Shown here: piece after piece, positions 26,060 through 35,493 of the stretch
Layout: every line of letters begins with the position of its first letter
Numbering within the stretch: the stretch's first letter is position 1
DNA from: CAYRZL01 sp964428795
Lineage (GTDB): Bacteria; Bacillota; Clostridia; Lachnospirales; Lachnospiraceae
Length of the DNA stretch: 48,154 nt
Direction: 5' to 3'
NCBI GenBank assembly: GCA_964428795.1
Contig: CAYRZL010000008.1
Coordinates: 1-48,154, forward strand
Notes under the pieces: model-generated
Databases searched by the model: none
What the model was told of the DNA's origin: nothing
The model's input: the letters and a program-made list of their open reading frames with translations, nothing else
Translations under genes and position numbers: made by a program

Positions 26060-27499
26060 ATGACGAGAGATTTCCCAATGACAGAAGAAAAGATAAAGAA
26101 AAAGCGCAGGAGAAGACTGGCGATTGCGATCATAGCAATTGTTATAGCAATCCTTCTTCTGGCATTGATGTATGTGACATACGGATATATTGCCGACGAT
26201 CGGTTTGCACTGGGAACGACCATCAACGGTATAAATTGTTCCGGAAAGACAGTGGAAGAGACGGTAAATGTAATTGAAAAAAAATTACTGGGTAAGAAAG
26301 TTGATATTAAGCAGGATGAGGAGAATTTGTTTTCCGGCGATTTAGCTTCCCTTGGTGTGAATTTGAATGAAGATCAGATCTATGCGAAGATAAATGACGT
26401 TCTGCAGAGGCAGAAGGAAAATGATTTCCGGTTTCTTCAGGCAGTGGAGACGATCCAACTGAATGATATTTACGAGGTGGATGAGGATGTACTTCGCAGC
26501 CTGCTGACACAATATCTGACGATCAATACAACGCAGACAGCGAATGCGTATATTGACCATGATGGAACAGATTATGTGATCATACCTGAGCAGTATGGTA
26601 ATGAGTTTGATCTGGATGCATTTATAGCCACGATCGAGAAAGGGATCGACAGATGTGTGTCAGGCGAGGTCAGAAATCTGATCATTTCTGTGACAGAAGA
26701 TGATTTCCCGAAACCGACTGTTTTATCTACGGACGAGTCGCTTATCGAGCAGTGTAAGGTGTTCAATGAGATGTCTGCATCCATTATTACCTATACGTTC
26801 GGCGGGGATGTGAAGGAGACGATCTCCAAAGAGCAGTTGATCGGCTTTTATAAACAGACAGATGATGGATTTGAATTGGATACGGATGCGGTTCAGATTT
26901 TTGTGCATGAGCTGGCAGAGAAATATGATACTTTGAAAAAGAACCGGGAGTTTACAACACATGATGGCGAGACGGTTACGCTTGACATCGTCACCTATGG
27001 ATATCAGATTTCGGAAACCGGGGAGTACGAGCAGCTTGTGAAAGATCTGGAAAGCGGCGGGAATATTGAGAGGGAGCCGGTTTATTATAAAGAAGGTTAT
27101 CAGAGAAACGGTATGGATGACATATGCGGCACCTATGTTGAGGTAGATATTTCAGAACAGCATGTCTGGTTTTATAAAGACTATGATCTGATCGTGGACG
27201 CGGACTGTGTGACCGGCTCTGTGGCAAAAAATAAAGAGACTTACTGCGGTATATTCCCTCTGGCGTATAAGACGACGGATTATATGCTGACGGGACAGGA
27301 TTATAATACGTTTGTAAATTACTGGATGCCGTTCTATGGCGGACAGGGTCTGCATGATGCGGACGGCTGGAGAAAGAGCTATGGCGGCTCGATCTATAAG
27401 ACAAATGGATCTCACGGATGTGTGAATCTTCCAAAATATGCCGCAAAGGCTATCTATGATGATATATCGGCGGGCGTTCCCATTGTTGTGCATAAATAA
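26060..27499 (+). CDS. L,D-transpeptidase (YkuD) with peptidoglycan-binding N-domain
   Basis: This 479 aa membrane-anchored wall enzyme has a short basic N-terminus (KKKRRRRLAIAI) followed by one membrane segment (about 20-42). The extracellular part starts with PG_binding_4/VanW-N-like repeats (GTTINGINCSGKTVEE) and ends with the YkuD catalytic domain (about 355-479), whose active site reads GSHGCVNLP with the catalytic Cys. Such enzymes make 3-3 cross-links or attach proteins to peptidoglycan. The gene ends in a strong terminator and directly precedes the surface-polymer locus. Confidence 0.92.
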   Translation: MTRDFPMTEEKIKKKRRRRLAIAIIAIVIAILLLALMYVTYGYIADDRFALGTTINGINCSGKTVEETVNVIEKKLLGKKVDIKQDEENLFSGDLASLGVNLNEDQIYAKINDVLQRQKENDFRFLQAVETIQLNDIYEVDEDVLRSLLTQYLTINTTQTANAYIDHDGTDYVIIPEQYGNEFDLDAFIATIEKGIDRCVSGEVRNLIISVTEDDFPKPTVLSTDESLIEQCKVFNEMSASIITYTFGGDVKETISKEQLIGFYKQTDDGFELDTDAVQIFVHELAEKYDTLKKNREFTTHDGETVTLDIVTYGYQISETGEYEQLVKDLESGGNIEREPVYYKEGYQRNGMDDICGTYVEVDISEQHVWFYKDYDLIVDADCVTGSVAKNKETYCGIFPLAYKTTDYMLTGQDYNTFVNYWMPFYGGQGLHDADGWRKSYGGSIYKTNGSHGCVNLPKYAAKAIYDDISAGVPIVVHK

Positions 27500-27501
27500 G
27501 A

Positions 27502-27544
27502 AAGAGCGATATTGATACAAAAAGGAATCAATATCGCTCTTTTT
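27502..27544. terminator. Bidirectional rho-independent terminator
   Basis: Long arms AAAGAGCGATATTGAT and ATCAATATCGCTCTTT with a loop of about 11 nt are followed by a T run. It sits between the convergent transpeptidase and XRE genes. Confidence 0.9.
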
Positions 27545-27883
27545 TTATTCATTTTTATTAGTTACAGCTTCTATATAATGAGACATGATTTGTTCCAGAT
27601 GAGGGAGGTTGTCCGGCGGACAGCTTCGAAGTAAAGCATCAGCAGAAATATAAATATCAGATGTTTCACGATTACCAAATAATATATAGTCAGTAGACAG
27701 ATTTAAAACAGAAGAGAGCTGATAAAGCGTGGTGATGGACATTTTTTTCAGACCGAGTTCCAGATCATAATAGAAGCGGGGGGTAATATCTGCTTTTTCA
27801 GCCATTGACTCACGGGAGTATCCAAGCAATAGTCGTTGCTTCTTTAGACGTTCACCTATTTCTACAGGATTCATACAATTCAA
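27545..27883 (-). CDS. XRE-family helix-turn-helix regulator
   Basis: This 112 aa protein has a Cro/C1-type HTH in residues 9-66 (IGERLKKQRLLLGYSRESMAEKADITPRFYYDLELGLKKMS) and a C-terminal tail of about 45 residues with no recognised domain. TTG 27883 is chosen because AGGAGG lies seven bases upstream. The in-frame ATG three codons later would be 16 bases away. It is divergent from the polysaccharide operon and separated by 208 bases containing an operon promoter flanked by inverted repeats, so it is a good candidate for the local regulator. That role is an inference. Confidence 0.8.
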   Translation of the reverse strand: MNCMNPVEIGERLKKQRLLLGYSRESMAEKADITPRFYYDLELGLKKMSITTLYQLSSVLNLSTDYILFGNRETSDIYISADALLRSCPPDNLPHLEQIMSHYIEAVTNKNE

Positions 27884-27946
27884 AATGAGACCTCCTTTAC
27901 ATATTGTTTGTACTAAATTTTATATTGAAAAAAAAATATAAATATG

Positions 27947-28008
27947 AACTTACAAGGGATTAAAAGTTGACAAATAGATCATTAGTAAGTAAAATGATAA
28001 TGTAAGTT
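27947..28008. promoter_or_regulatory. Promoter of the polysaccharide operon flanked by inverted octamers
   Basis: TTGACA (27967-27972) and TAAAAT (27990-27995) are separated by 17 bases on the plus strand. AACTTACA (27947-27954) and TGTAAGTT (28001-28008) are perfect inverted copies on either side, centres 54 bases apart. The leader to 28092 is about 90 nt. The repeats could be operator half-sites for the divergent XRE protein, but this is not shown. Confidence 0.55.
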
Positions 28009-28091
28009 GATATTATAAATGGAACAATGTTTCAGAAAATGTCTTAAAAATATAACAAAAGATTATACAAAATAAACTTGCGGGAGGGACG

Positions 28092-29480
28092 ATGAAGCTG
28101 GAGATTATGAGAATCATAAAGTATGGTTCTGCGATTCTACTGATGACATTGTATGGAATGGTCACCTGCCTTCTATATCGAAACATGCAGCTTCTTAATA
28201 TTTACACGAGGTCTGCTGGTGGTAGAGGATATGTTGTCATCAGCATTTTTTATTGCATATTTTTGTTTGTATTATTGTATACTTTTGAGGCTTTTCAAAT
28301 CGGGCGGCGCAGAATAATGGATTTACTGTTTGGGCATTTTTTAAGTGCAGTATGTGTAAATCTCATTTTTTTATTCTTTTTGTGTATGATTACGCCGCTG
28401 CCTTTAAAGGAACTGCTTGTATCCGGCATATTGCTTTTCTTTCTGGAGATATTTGGTGGTTTGGCTTGGGTTATGTTTTGTCATCGGTTTTATGAGAAAT
28501 ACCAGTTTTGCAAAGCGGCGTTGTTTATCTATGGTAACCGTGAAGATGCGACAGAATATGTTCGTATTAACAATACAATAAACCAATACTTTAAAATCAG
28601 CAATGCCATAGATTACGCAGTTGGTCTGAAACAGGTTTTTTTGATGATGGAGGATGCTCGGGTCGTGTTTTTGGGAGATATACCTACGGAAGTAAGAAAC
28701 AGTATCATGAAGCAGTGTCTGCAGAAGAAAAAAGAGTGTTACAGTGTTCCAAAGATTTCAGATATCTATATTCAGAATACGAAGGTGCTTCAACTGCGTG
28801 ACAAAATATTGTTTCAATACCGGGAAACAGGCATCAGCAACGAAAAGAAAGTGGTAAAGCGTTTGATGGATGTTGTGATCAGTCTGGTCATGCTGATCTT
28901 GTTTTCTCCCGTAATGCTGGTTATTGCAATTATGATCAAGGCTGAAGATGGTGGGAGCATTATTTACAGACAGGATCGGGTCACAGAAAATGGCAGAGAG
29001 TTTCAGATGCTGAAATTTCGCAGTATGAGAGAAGATGCTGAAAAAGATGGTGCCAGAATGGCAGGAAAAGATGATGACCGGATAACGAAAGTCGGAAAAC
29101 GGATCCGTAATATCCATTTTGATGAATTGCCGCAGCTTGTAAATGTCCTGAAGGGTGAAATGTCGATGGTAGGTCCGAGACCGGAACGAAAAGAATTTAC
29201 GGAAGAGTATTGTCAGAAAATCCCCGAGTTTTCCGAGAGACTTAAAGTAAAGGGTGGTTTGACCGGATATGCACAGGTATATGGAAAATATAATTCCTGG
29301 GCGGAGGATAAGCTGAAATATGACCTGCTTTACATATATAATTATTCTCTTCGGCTTGATTTGAAAATACTCATATTGACATTTCGTATTTTGTTCCAGA
29401 AAGAAAATACGGAAGGAATTGATGAAAATCAGATCAGCGAGTCCGGGAGACAGTACAGCCGGGAGGAAGCAAAAAAATGA
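28092..29480 (+). CDS. Polyprenyl-phosphate sugar-1-phosphate transferase (initiating enzyme)
   Basis: This 462 aa enzyme is of the WbaP/CpsE type and transfers a sugar-1-phosphate from a nucleotide sugar to undecaprenyl phosphate to start polymer synthesis. About four N-terminal membrane segments (to about residue 130) precede a soluble region. The catalytic domain (about 255-445) has a membrane segment (LMDVVISLVMLILFSPVM), KFRSMREDAE, FDELPQLVNVLKGEMSMVGPRPE and GLTGYAQVYGKY. The SD GGGAGGG supports ATG 28092. It is the first gene of the operon and overlaps the next by four bases. The sugar is not determined. Confidence 0.93.
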   Translation: MKLEIMRIIKYGSAILLMTLYGMVTCLLYRNMQLLNIYTRSAGGRGYVVISIFYCIFLFVLLYTFEAFQIGRRRIMDLLFGHFLSAVCVNLIFLFFLCMITPLPLKELLVSGILLFFLEIFGGLAWVMFCHRFYEKYQFCKAALFIYGNREDATEYVRINNTINQYFKISNAIDYAVGLKQVFLMMEDARVVFLGDIPTEVRNSIMKQCLQKKKECYSVPKISDIYIQNTKVLQLRDKILFQYRETGISNEKKVVKRLMDVVISLVMLILFSPVMLVIAIMIKAEDGGSIIYRQDRVTENGREFQMLKFRSMREDAEKDGARMAGKDDDRITKVGKRIRNIHFDELPQLVNVLKGEMSMVGPRPERKEFTEEYCQKIPEFSERLKVKGGLTGYAQVYGKYNSWAEDKLKYDLLYIYNYSLRLDLKILILTFRILFQKENTEGIDENQISESGRQYSREEAKK

Positions 29481-30655
29481 GAAGGATATTGATCCTGACC
29501 ACAGTCAGTGGTTTTTTGCTGAAATTTGAACAGGAAAATGTTGACTTATTACAGAAAATGGGTTTTGAGGTGCATTATGCTTCTAATGAAAATAATCCAG
29601 GGTATTACTTTTCCAGAGAAGCACTTGCGCAGATTGGTGTGAAATTTCATCATATTGAGATTGCAAAGTCACCTGCCGATATACAGGCATTTCGCAAAGC
29701 AAAAAAGAGATTGGAGTATCTGATCCGAACATACCATTTCTGTGCCATTCATTGTCATACTCCTATGGGTGGTGTGTTGGGCAGAGAGATGGGAAGGATT
29801 TTTTCGCATAAGCAGTTAAAGATTATATATACAGCTCATGGTTTTCATTTTTATAAAGGATCTCCTTTGTGGAACCATTTGATATATGAAACGGTGGAAC
29901 GCTATCTGGCACACTATACGGATCAGATGATCTTGATCAATCAGGAAGATTACGATGCTGCCTGTTCTTTTTGCATGAGACCGGGAGGACATGTGTATCA
30001 GATACCCGGTGTTGGGCTGGACAGAAAACGGTTTTCACCGAGAAGTATTGAACAGAAAGAAAGAGACAGGGAAGCACTTGGCATTTCAAAGGATGAGTTT
30101 CTGATTGTCTCTGTGGGAGAATTAAATAAAAATAAAAATCATGAGATAGTAATAAAGGCAATCGCCCGGTTGAAAAAGAGTGATAAAAATTTCCCTGTTA
30201 AATATATTATATGTGGTGAAGGTGAGTATCGGGAACAGTTGGTTCGATTGATACGGGAGCTAAAGCTTAAGGATGCGGTGAATTTGTGTGGCTATTGCCA
30301 GAATGTGCCGGAAGTATTGGGATGTGCAGATGTATCTGCTTTTCCGTCAGTAAGGGAAGGCCTTGGTATGGCAGGTCTGGAAGCTCTTGCTTTGGGGATA
30401 CCGTTATTGGCATCCGAAAATCGAGGGACGAGAGAATATTTAAAAAATGGTTATAATGGATTTTTTTGTAGAGCGGATGATGCTGCATCCTGGGAGATGG
30501 CATTGCGACGTGTCCGAACTATGAGTCAGACGGAAAAAATGCAGTATAAACGTCAATGCAGGGCGTCTACAGAAGCTTTTGAAAAAGATAAAACGAGGCA
30601 GATTATGAAACAGGTTTATAAAGATTTGTGTGATTCCATAGATAATAAAAAATGA
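29477..30655 (+). CDS. Family 4 glycosyltransferase (EpsD-like)
   Basis: This 392 aa cytosolic GT-B fold enzyme extends the lipid-linked chain. The N-terminus (RRILILTTVSGFLLKFEQENVDLL) and HCHTPMGGVLGR plus YTAHGFHFYKG match EpsD/GT4 enzymes of exopolysaccharide loci. The donor-binding domain has VGELNKNKNHE and the EX7E-type motif REGLGMAGLEALA. The start overlaps the previous gene by four bases (ATGA), so the two are translationally coupled. Donor and linkage are unknown. Confidence 0.9.
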   Translation: MRRILILTTVSGFLLKFEQENVDLLQKMGFEVHYASNENNPGYYFSREALAQIGVKFHHIEIAKSPADIQAFRKAKKRLEYLIRTYHFCAIHCHTPMGGVLGREMGRIFSHKQLKIIYTAHGFHFYKGSPLWNHLIYETVERYLAHYTDQMILINQEDYDAACSFCMRPGGHVYQIPGVGLDRKRFSPRSIEQKERDREALGISKDEFLIVSVGELNKNKNHEIVIKAIARLKKSDKNFPVKYIICGEGEYREQLVRLIRELKLKDAVNLCGYCQNVPEVLGCADVSAFPSVREGLGMAGLEALALGIPLLASENRGTREYLKNGYNGFFCRADDAASWEMALRRVRTMSQTEKMQYKRQCRASTEAFEKDKTRQIMKQVYKDLCDSIDNKK

Positions 30656-30677
30656 TGGATAAGAAGGTACATATCAG

Positions 30678-31547
30678 ATGAGTGTAAAAGTGAGCGTCAT
30701 TATGGGGGTATATAATCCTGCCAGCAAAGAACAATTGATGCAGGCAGTGTACTCTATCAAACATCAGAGTATGCAGGATTGGGAGGTAATTATCTGTGAT
30801 GATGGTTCTGAGCCGGAGAAAAGCAGGTGGATTTCAGAGGCTGCACAGATAGATGGAAAAATTCAGATTATACATAATAAAGAGAACCATGGTTTGGGTT
30901 ATTCTTTGAATCAATGCCTGACATACGCAAAAGGAATTTATATTGCCCGCATGGATGCGGATGATATTTCATACCCCAGCCGCCTGGAGAGACAGGCGTT
31001 ATTTTTGAATGAACACTCCCAATATCAGTGGGTTGGTTCTAATTCCAAACTATTTGATGAACGGGGCATATGGGGGACTGATCTGCGCCCGGAAATTCCT
31101 AAAGCCAATGACTTTTTGCACTTTTCTCCCTATATTCATCCGTCTGTAATGTTTCGCAGGGAAGTATTGGAGCAATGCGGAGGCTATTCGGATGAAGAAC
31201 TGACCAGACGGTGTGAAGATTATGAATTGTTTATGCGGCTGCATGCCATGGGATATAGAGGATTCAATATACAGGATGTGTTGTTTCAATACAGAGAGGA
31301 TAAGGATAATTTTACCAGGCGGTCTTTTTTGAACCGTGTACGGGAAATGAAGGTCCGATACAAAGGATTTAAACGATTGGGAATACTTAAGCCAGGGACA
31401 TTGCGTCATGTGGTAAGACCCGTTCTTGCCGGTGTCCTATCACCGTCAATGATACGATATATTAAAAAACATATGAGGAAGAATAACCGTGATATCAGGC
31501 AGTGGGAGCAGGGCAGAGAGTTACTTGATGCAACTGCGGAAGAATGA
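30678..31547 (+). CDS. Family 2 glycosyltransferase
   Basis: This 289 aa GT-A enzyme has the N-terminal VSVIMGVYNPASKEQL, then EVIICDDGSEP and the metal-binding ARMDADDISYPSRLERQ. A basic, partly hydrophobic C-terminal helix region (KRLGILKPGTLRHVVRPVLA) may touch the membrane. It probably adds one sugar to the lipid-linked chain. The next gene overlaps its 3' end. Donor and acceptor cannot be read. Confidence 0.88.
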   Translation: MSVKVSVIMGVYNPASKEQLMQAVYSIKHQSMQDWEVIICDDGSEPEKSRWISEAAQIDGKIQIIHNKENHGLGYSLNQCLTYAKGIYIARMDADDISYPSRLERQALFLNEHSQYQWVGSNSKLFDERGIWGTDLRPEIPKANDFLHFSPYIHPSVMFRREVLEQCGGYSDEELTRRCEDYELFMRLHAMGYRGFNIQDVLFQYREDKDNFTRRSFLNRVREMKVRYKGFKRLGILKPGTLRHVVRPVLAGVLSPSMIRYIKKHMRKNNRDIRQWEQGRELLDATAEE

Positions 31548-32916
31548 GTTTTTATATAATATTTTTCAAGCCATAGATTGGAATAGTATAAGTGTTAAAG
31601 CAGGGCAGGTTTGGAAGGAAGCTTCACCAGCGGCGGAAAGTGTATTTCAAAATGTGTTGGGACCTGCCATAAATGGATATGTCATATGGGTTTTGCAGCA
31701 GGCGTTGAAAAATAAGGTCGAGAGATTATATTTTTTGGCACGGGACGGTTATTTTATGTATCTGTGTGCAAAAGAAATCTGTGAAAGACTGGGCTTGCCT
31801 GTTGTATGTAAATATTTATGCTGTTCCAGATATTCTATTCGGATTCCGTTTTTTCATCTGAATATGGAGGATGCATTGGAGTATGTCTGTCGTGGCGGAA
31901 TCAGTGTGAATATGAAGAAGATATTTTGCAGAGCCGGTCTGACAGAAAAGCAGCAGGAGCAGGTGCTGAAACAGATTCACATACCGTATCAGATGGAGGA
32001 AGAGATTCCATATGCAAAACTGGAGGATATTCGCAAAGCGCTGAAGTCCTGTGATTGTTTTATGTCATATGTATATAATATCTCAAAAGAGGCGCTGCCT
32101 CAATTAGAAATGTATCTGCGGCAGGAGGGACTGCTGGAAACAGGTAATTACGCGCTGGTGGACAGTGGATGGGTGGGATCCATGCAAAAAACACTGAATC
32201 AGATACTGGCGCATATGGGGAGAAAGGATAAATTAACAGGGTATTATTGGGGGCTATACGAGCTTCCTTCTGAGGTAGAGGCATTAGGCTATCATTGCTA
32301 TTACTTTTCGCCCCAAAAAGGGCTTCGAAGAAAAGTATATTTCAGTAATTGTCTGTATGAGGCGATATTCAGTGCACCGCACGGAATGACATTGAGCTAT
32401 CGCAGGAAGGGAGAAAGGTATATCCCTGTTTTTGCATATTGCAAGGAAACGAGAAATACATTTTTGAAAGCTATAGAAGTATATATAAGCGGATGGGCAT
32501 CTGCCATCGGTGCATCAGTGTCAGGTATCAATGAATTTTTGCAGGTTGACAGTGACAAAATTCTTGCGGTTATTCAAAAAAGTATAGCGTTGTTTATGGG
32601 GAATCCTACAGAGGAAGAGGCATTATGTTTTGGAAGTCTGGAATTTTCAGATGATGTGCTGGAGCATTCCATGCAGCAGGTAGCGGCACCGCTGACGGTG
32701 GATGAACTGAGAGCCAATCATGTACGCAACAAGGCTTTGGTTATGTTTGGGCTGCGCACAGATGAGATCAAAGAGAGTGCATGGTATGAGGGTAGTGTGG
32801 CGCGTAATCCGGAAGTGATTCAGGGTAATACATCAAAGAAACAGCATTTACGCTCTTATAAAATATACAAATACCTGTTATATATCAGGCAGGGTTATTT
32901 TAAGAGGAAGAAATAG
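31528..32916 (+). CDS. COG5610-related protein lacking the HAD domain
   Basis: This protein of about 462 aa resembles the C-terminal half of the HAD-type COG5610 protein encoded at 36332-38365. Both have a FLARDG motif (RLYFLARDGYFMYLCA here), then CSRYSIRIPFF, and a later D-GW-G segment (LVDSGWVGSMQKTLN). The HAD phosphatase half (DVFDT, GDN) is absent. Such proteins are common in clostridial polysaccharide loci and their activity is not known to me. The start is uncertain: ATG 31528 gives a 20-base overlap with the GT2 gene but a weak SD, while GTG 31489 has AGGAAG seven bases upstream and a 59-base overlap. Confidence 0.65.
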   Translation: MQLRKNEFLYNIFQAIDWNSISVKAGQVWKEASPAAESVFQNVLGPAINGYVIWVLQQALKNKVERLYFLARDGYFMYLCAKEICERLGLPVVCKYLCCSRYSIRIPFFHLNMEDALEYVCRGGISVNMKKIFCRAGLTEKQQEQVLKQIHIPYQMEEEIPYAKLEDIRKALKSCDCFMSYVYNISKEALPQLEMYLRQEGLLETGNYALVDSGWVGSMQKTLNQILAHMGRKDKLTGYYWGLYELPSEVEALGYHCYYFSPQKGLRRKVYFSNCLYEAIFSAPHGMTLSYRRKGERYIPVFAYCKETRNTFLKAIEVYISGWASAIGASVSGINEFLQVDSDKILAVIQKSIALFMGNPTEEEALCFGSLEFSDDVLEHSMQQVAAPLTVDELRANHVRNKALVMFGLRTDEIKESAWYEGSVARNPEVIQGNTSKKQHLRSYKIYKYLLYIRQGYFKRKK

Positions 32917-32959
32917 ATATAGATAAAAAGAGATAGGAAGAGGAATAAGGAAAAAGATT

Positions 32960-33733
32960 ATGTCTAAAAATGAACGTTGGAGCCAGTATTGGTTTGTGAT
33001 CAAGGAACTGACTTCCAGGGAGATAAAAAGAAAATATGCCAGATCTACTCTTGGCATTATCTGGAGTGTGTTAAATCCGCTGCTTTCCATGGCAGTTATA
33101 TCTTTAATTTTCTCAAAGATGTTTGCAAGAAATATCGAAAATTTTCCAATATATTATTTGTGTGGATATATTTTGTGGTCTTTATTCACGCAGGCCACAA
33201 ATTCTGCAATGACAGCATTGGTGGATAATAAAACATTATTGATCAAGGTGAAATTGCCGATGGACATTTTTATATTGTCCAGAGTCTATACAGCGCTGAT
33301 CAATTTGTTGTATTCCCTGGTTGCGTTTGTGATTATGATGGTGGTATTTCGGATTCCGCCCAGTTGGAATCTGTGGTTTTTCCCAGTGATCATTTTCTTC
33401 CTTTTGCTGTTTGCTCTGGGGATTTCGTATATACTATCGGTGGCTTATGTGTTTTTTGGGGATGTGAAGCATTTGTACGGTGTAATACTCACACTGTGGA
33501 TGTACTGTTCTGCAATTTTTTATCCGGTGGAAAATCTGGATGGGATTATTGCAACAGCGGTTATGAATAATCCGATTTATAATTATATCAACTGTCTGCG
33601 TTATATCGTATTGCAGCATCAGTTGCCGCCTGTACAGGAAGTGATTCGTATTGTTGCCTGGGGTGTTGGAATGTTTTTGGCAGGATATGTAATATTCCGA
33701 AAAAACAAAAACAGTATGATGCAGAAACTGTAA
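32960..33733 (+). CDS. ABC-2 type polysaccharide export permease
   Basis: This 257 aa membrane subunit is of the Wzm/TagG type. The amphipathic N-terminus (YWFVIKELTSREIKRKYARSTLG) and LGIIWSVLNPLLSMAVISLIFS are characteristic, and six hydrophobic segments follow. With the ATPase encoded 22 bases downstream it should flip the finished lipid-linked polymer across the membrane. An SD-like AAGGAAAAAG precedes the ATG. No Wzx flippase or Wzy polymerase gene is present in the window, which agrees with ABC-dependent export. Confidence 0.92.
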   Translation: MSKNERWSQYWFVIKELTSREIKRKYARSTLGIIWSVLNPLLSMAVISLIFSKMFARNIENFPIYYLCGYILWSLFTQATNSAMTALVDNKTLLIKVKLPMDIFILSRVYTALINLLYSLVAFVIMMVVFRIPPSWNLWFFPVIIFFLLLFALGISYILSVAYVFFGDVKHLYGVILTLWMYCSAIFYPVENLDGIIATAVMNNPIYNYINCLRYIVLQHQLPPVQEVIRIVAWGVGMFLAGYVIFRKNKNSMMQKL

Positions 33734-33755
33734 TGCGGGCAGGAGGAGTCTGAAC

Positions 33756-35477
33756 ATGAAAAGAAGAGGTTTTATATCTTTGACATGTGCTGCGGCGATG
33801 GCTGTCTGTCTTGGCGGCGCCAATGCATATGCAGAAGGGGGACGGGCATATTTCGGCTCGGAAGAATATGAGTGGTCTGTGGATGAGACATCCCAGATCG
33901 GTGTGTATGGTGCATCTGAAGATATACTGGAAGAAGTAGAAATATATGTAAAATATGACAGCGAAATATTAAAATATGAGAGCGGTGGAGAACTGGTCAG
34001 AGACGGTCTGGTTCGAATCAGTGAGAATGATATCGGAGAGACGGAATATAAAGAGATGCTGTCATTTACACCTGTAAAAGGAGGGGATACTCAGATTGAA
34101 ATTTCTGAAGCTCATTTGATCACTACAGATGGTGCGGAGGAAAGCGTGCGTAATGTGCAAGTGACTGCTCATATGCCTTTGGAAGGTTCAGAGGAACAGG
34201 AAGAACCAGCAGAAGAATCAGAAGCGCCTGTAGAAGAACCAGAAGAGGGGTCAGTATCTGAACCTGTGTCCGAGCCGGAACCGACGGTTCCGCCATCACA
34301 GGAAAATACAGGTGAGGTGACAGAACCCTCGGATAAAGTGCAGACCAGACCGGAAGTAGTTTATCTGGATGAAGAGCAAAACGAGGAGAAAACCCCCTTT
34401 TTTGACCGTCTAATCACGCTGGGACCAATTCACATTGGTTCAAAGGAGATTGGACCATACACTTTCAGCGGATTAATGTGGACGCTGTCCTTTGCAATGA
34501 TTGTATTTGTGGTATTGCTGCTTCTGACAGTTATTTTTGTTGTAAAGAAAAAGCGAAGAGCAGAAGAAAACTGGCGAAAGGGCAGATTTTATGATTCCAA
34601 TGTAGAGGTCTTGAACTTTGAACAAGCCAGAAAAGCGGGACAGAAAGTTTATACTGTAGATAACGATGCGGATAGTCCGGGGCAAAAGGATGAGATTACA
34701 AAAGAGGAGTCTCCCAAGAATGCACCGGATGAGGTCAGTGATAAGGTAGTTATTCAAGTGCGCAATGTAACTATGGACTTCAAACGTGAGGAAGATGAAT
34801 CCGGAAGTGTGAAGGAGTTGGTTATCCGTACACTGAAAGGACAGAGAAAAGTAGAAAAGTTTCGTGCCTTGGATAATATCAGTTTTGATATTCACAAGGG
34901 TGAAGTGGTAGGTATCATAGGAACCAATGGATCCGGAAAAAGTACGATATTAAAAATTGTATCGGGGGCGTTACAGCCTACTATGGGACAGGTAAGGGTA
35001 AACAGGCATAGTATTCAACTGCTCACCCTCGGAACCGGATTTGATGTGGAATTAACGGGTCGGGAAAATGTATACCTGAATGGTTCTTTGATTGGTTATA
35101 CGAAAGAATTTATCGATGAAAAATATAACGAGATTGTACAGTTCGCAGAACTGGAGGGATTTATGGAAGAGCGTGTTAAAAATTATTCCTCCGGTATGGT
35201 TTCCAGATTGGGATTTGCCATAGCTACGGTGCGTGATACCCCTGAAATACTGATTCTGGACGAGGTGTTAAGTGTGGGTGATATGTTCTTTCGCAAGAAA
35301 AGTGAGGAGCGAATCCAGAAAATGATTCATGGTGGATCTACAGTTCTGATCGTATCCCATTCTACCGGCGTAATACGAAAGAACTGTACGAAAGTAATTT
35401 GGATTGAAAAGGGAAGATTGCGGGCCATTGGGGATCCAAATGTGGTTTGCAACGCTTATGAAAAAATGAGTCAATAG
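33756..35477 (+). CDS. Polysaccharide exporter ATPase with N-terminal extracytoplasmic cohesin-like domain
   Basis: This 573 aa protein has an unusual order of parts. Residues 1-26 are a signal peptide (MKRRGF, hydrophobic core, ANAYA). Residues 29-140 resemble a cohesin-type beta sandwich (VEIYVKYDSEILKYES, MLSFTPVKGGDTQIEISEA). An acidic Pro-rich linker (141-200) and one membrane helix (about 238-263, followed by KKKRR) come next. Residues 330-573 are a Wzt/TagH-type ATPase with Walker A GTNGSGKST (389-397), signature YSSGM, Walker B ILILDE and switch His in VSHS. Topology would put the sandwich outside and the ATPase inside. The Wzt C-terminal sugar-binding domain is missing. B. subtilis TagH also carries an outside domain, but at its C-terminus. 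The frame is continuous, and no SD or alternative start separates the halves. Confidence 0.85.
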   Translation: MKRRGFISLTCAAAMAVCLGGANAYAEGGRAYFGSEEYEWSVDETSQIGVYGASEDILEEVEIYVKYDSEILKYESGGELVRDGLVRISENDIGETEYKEMLSFTPVKGGDTQIEISEAHLITTDGAEESVRNVQVTAHMPLEGSEEQEEPAEESEAPVEEPEEGSVSEPVSEPEPTVPPSQENTGEVTEPSDKVQTRPEVVYLDEEQNEEKTPFFDRLITLGPIHIGSKEIGPYTFSGLMWTLSFAMIVFVVLLLLTVIFVVKKKRRAEENWRKGRFYDSNVEVLNFEQARKAGQKVYTVDNDADSPGQKDEITKEESPKNAPDEVSDKVVIQVRNVTMDFKREEDESGSVKELVIRTLKGQRKVEKFRALDNISFDIHKGEVVGIIGTNGSGKSTILKIVSGALQPTMGQVRVNRHSIQLLTLGTGFDVELTGRENVYLNGSLIGYTKEFIDEKYNEIVQFAELEGFMEERVKNYSSGMVSRLGFAIATVRDTPEILILDEVLSVGDMFFRKKSEERIQKMIHGGSTVLIVSHSTGVIRKNCTKVIWIEKGRLRAIGDPNVVCNAYEKMSQ

Positions 35478-35493
35478 AAAAGAGGAGTTTGTT

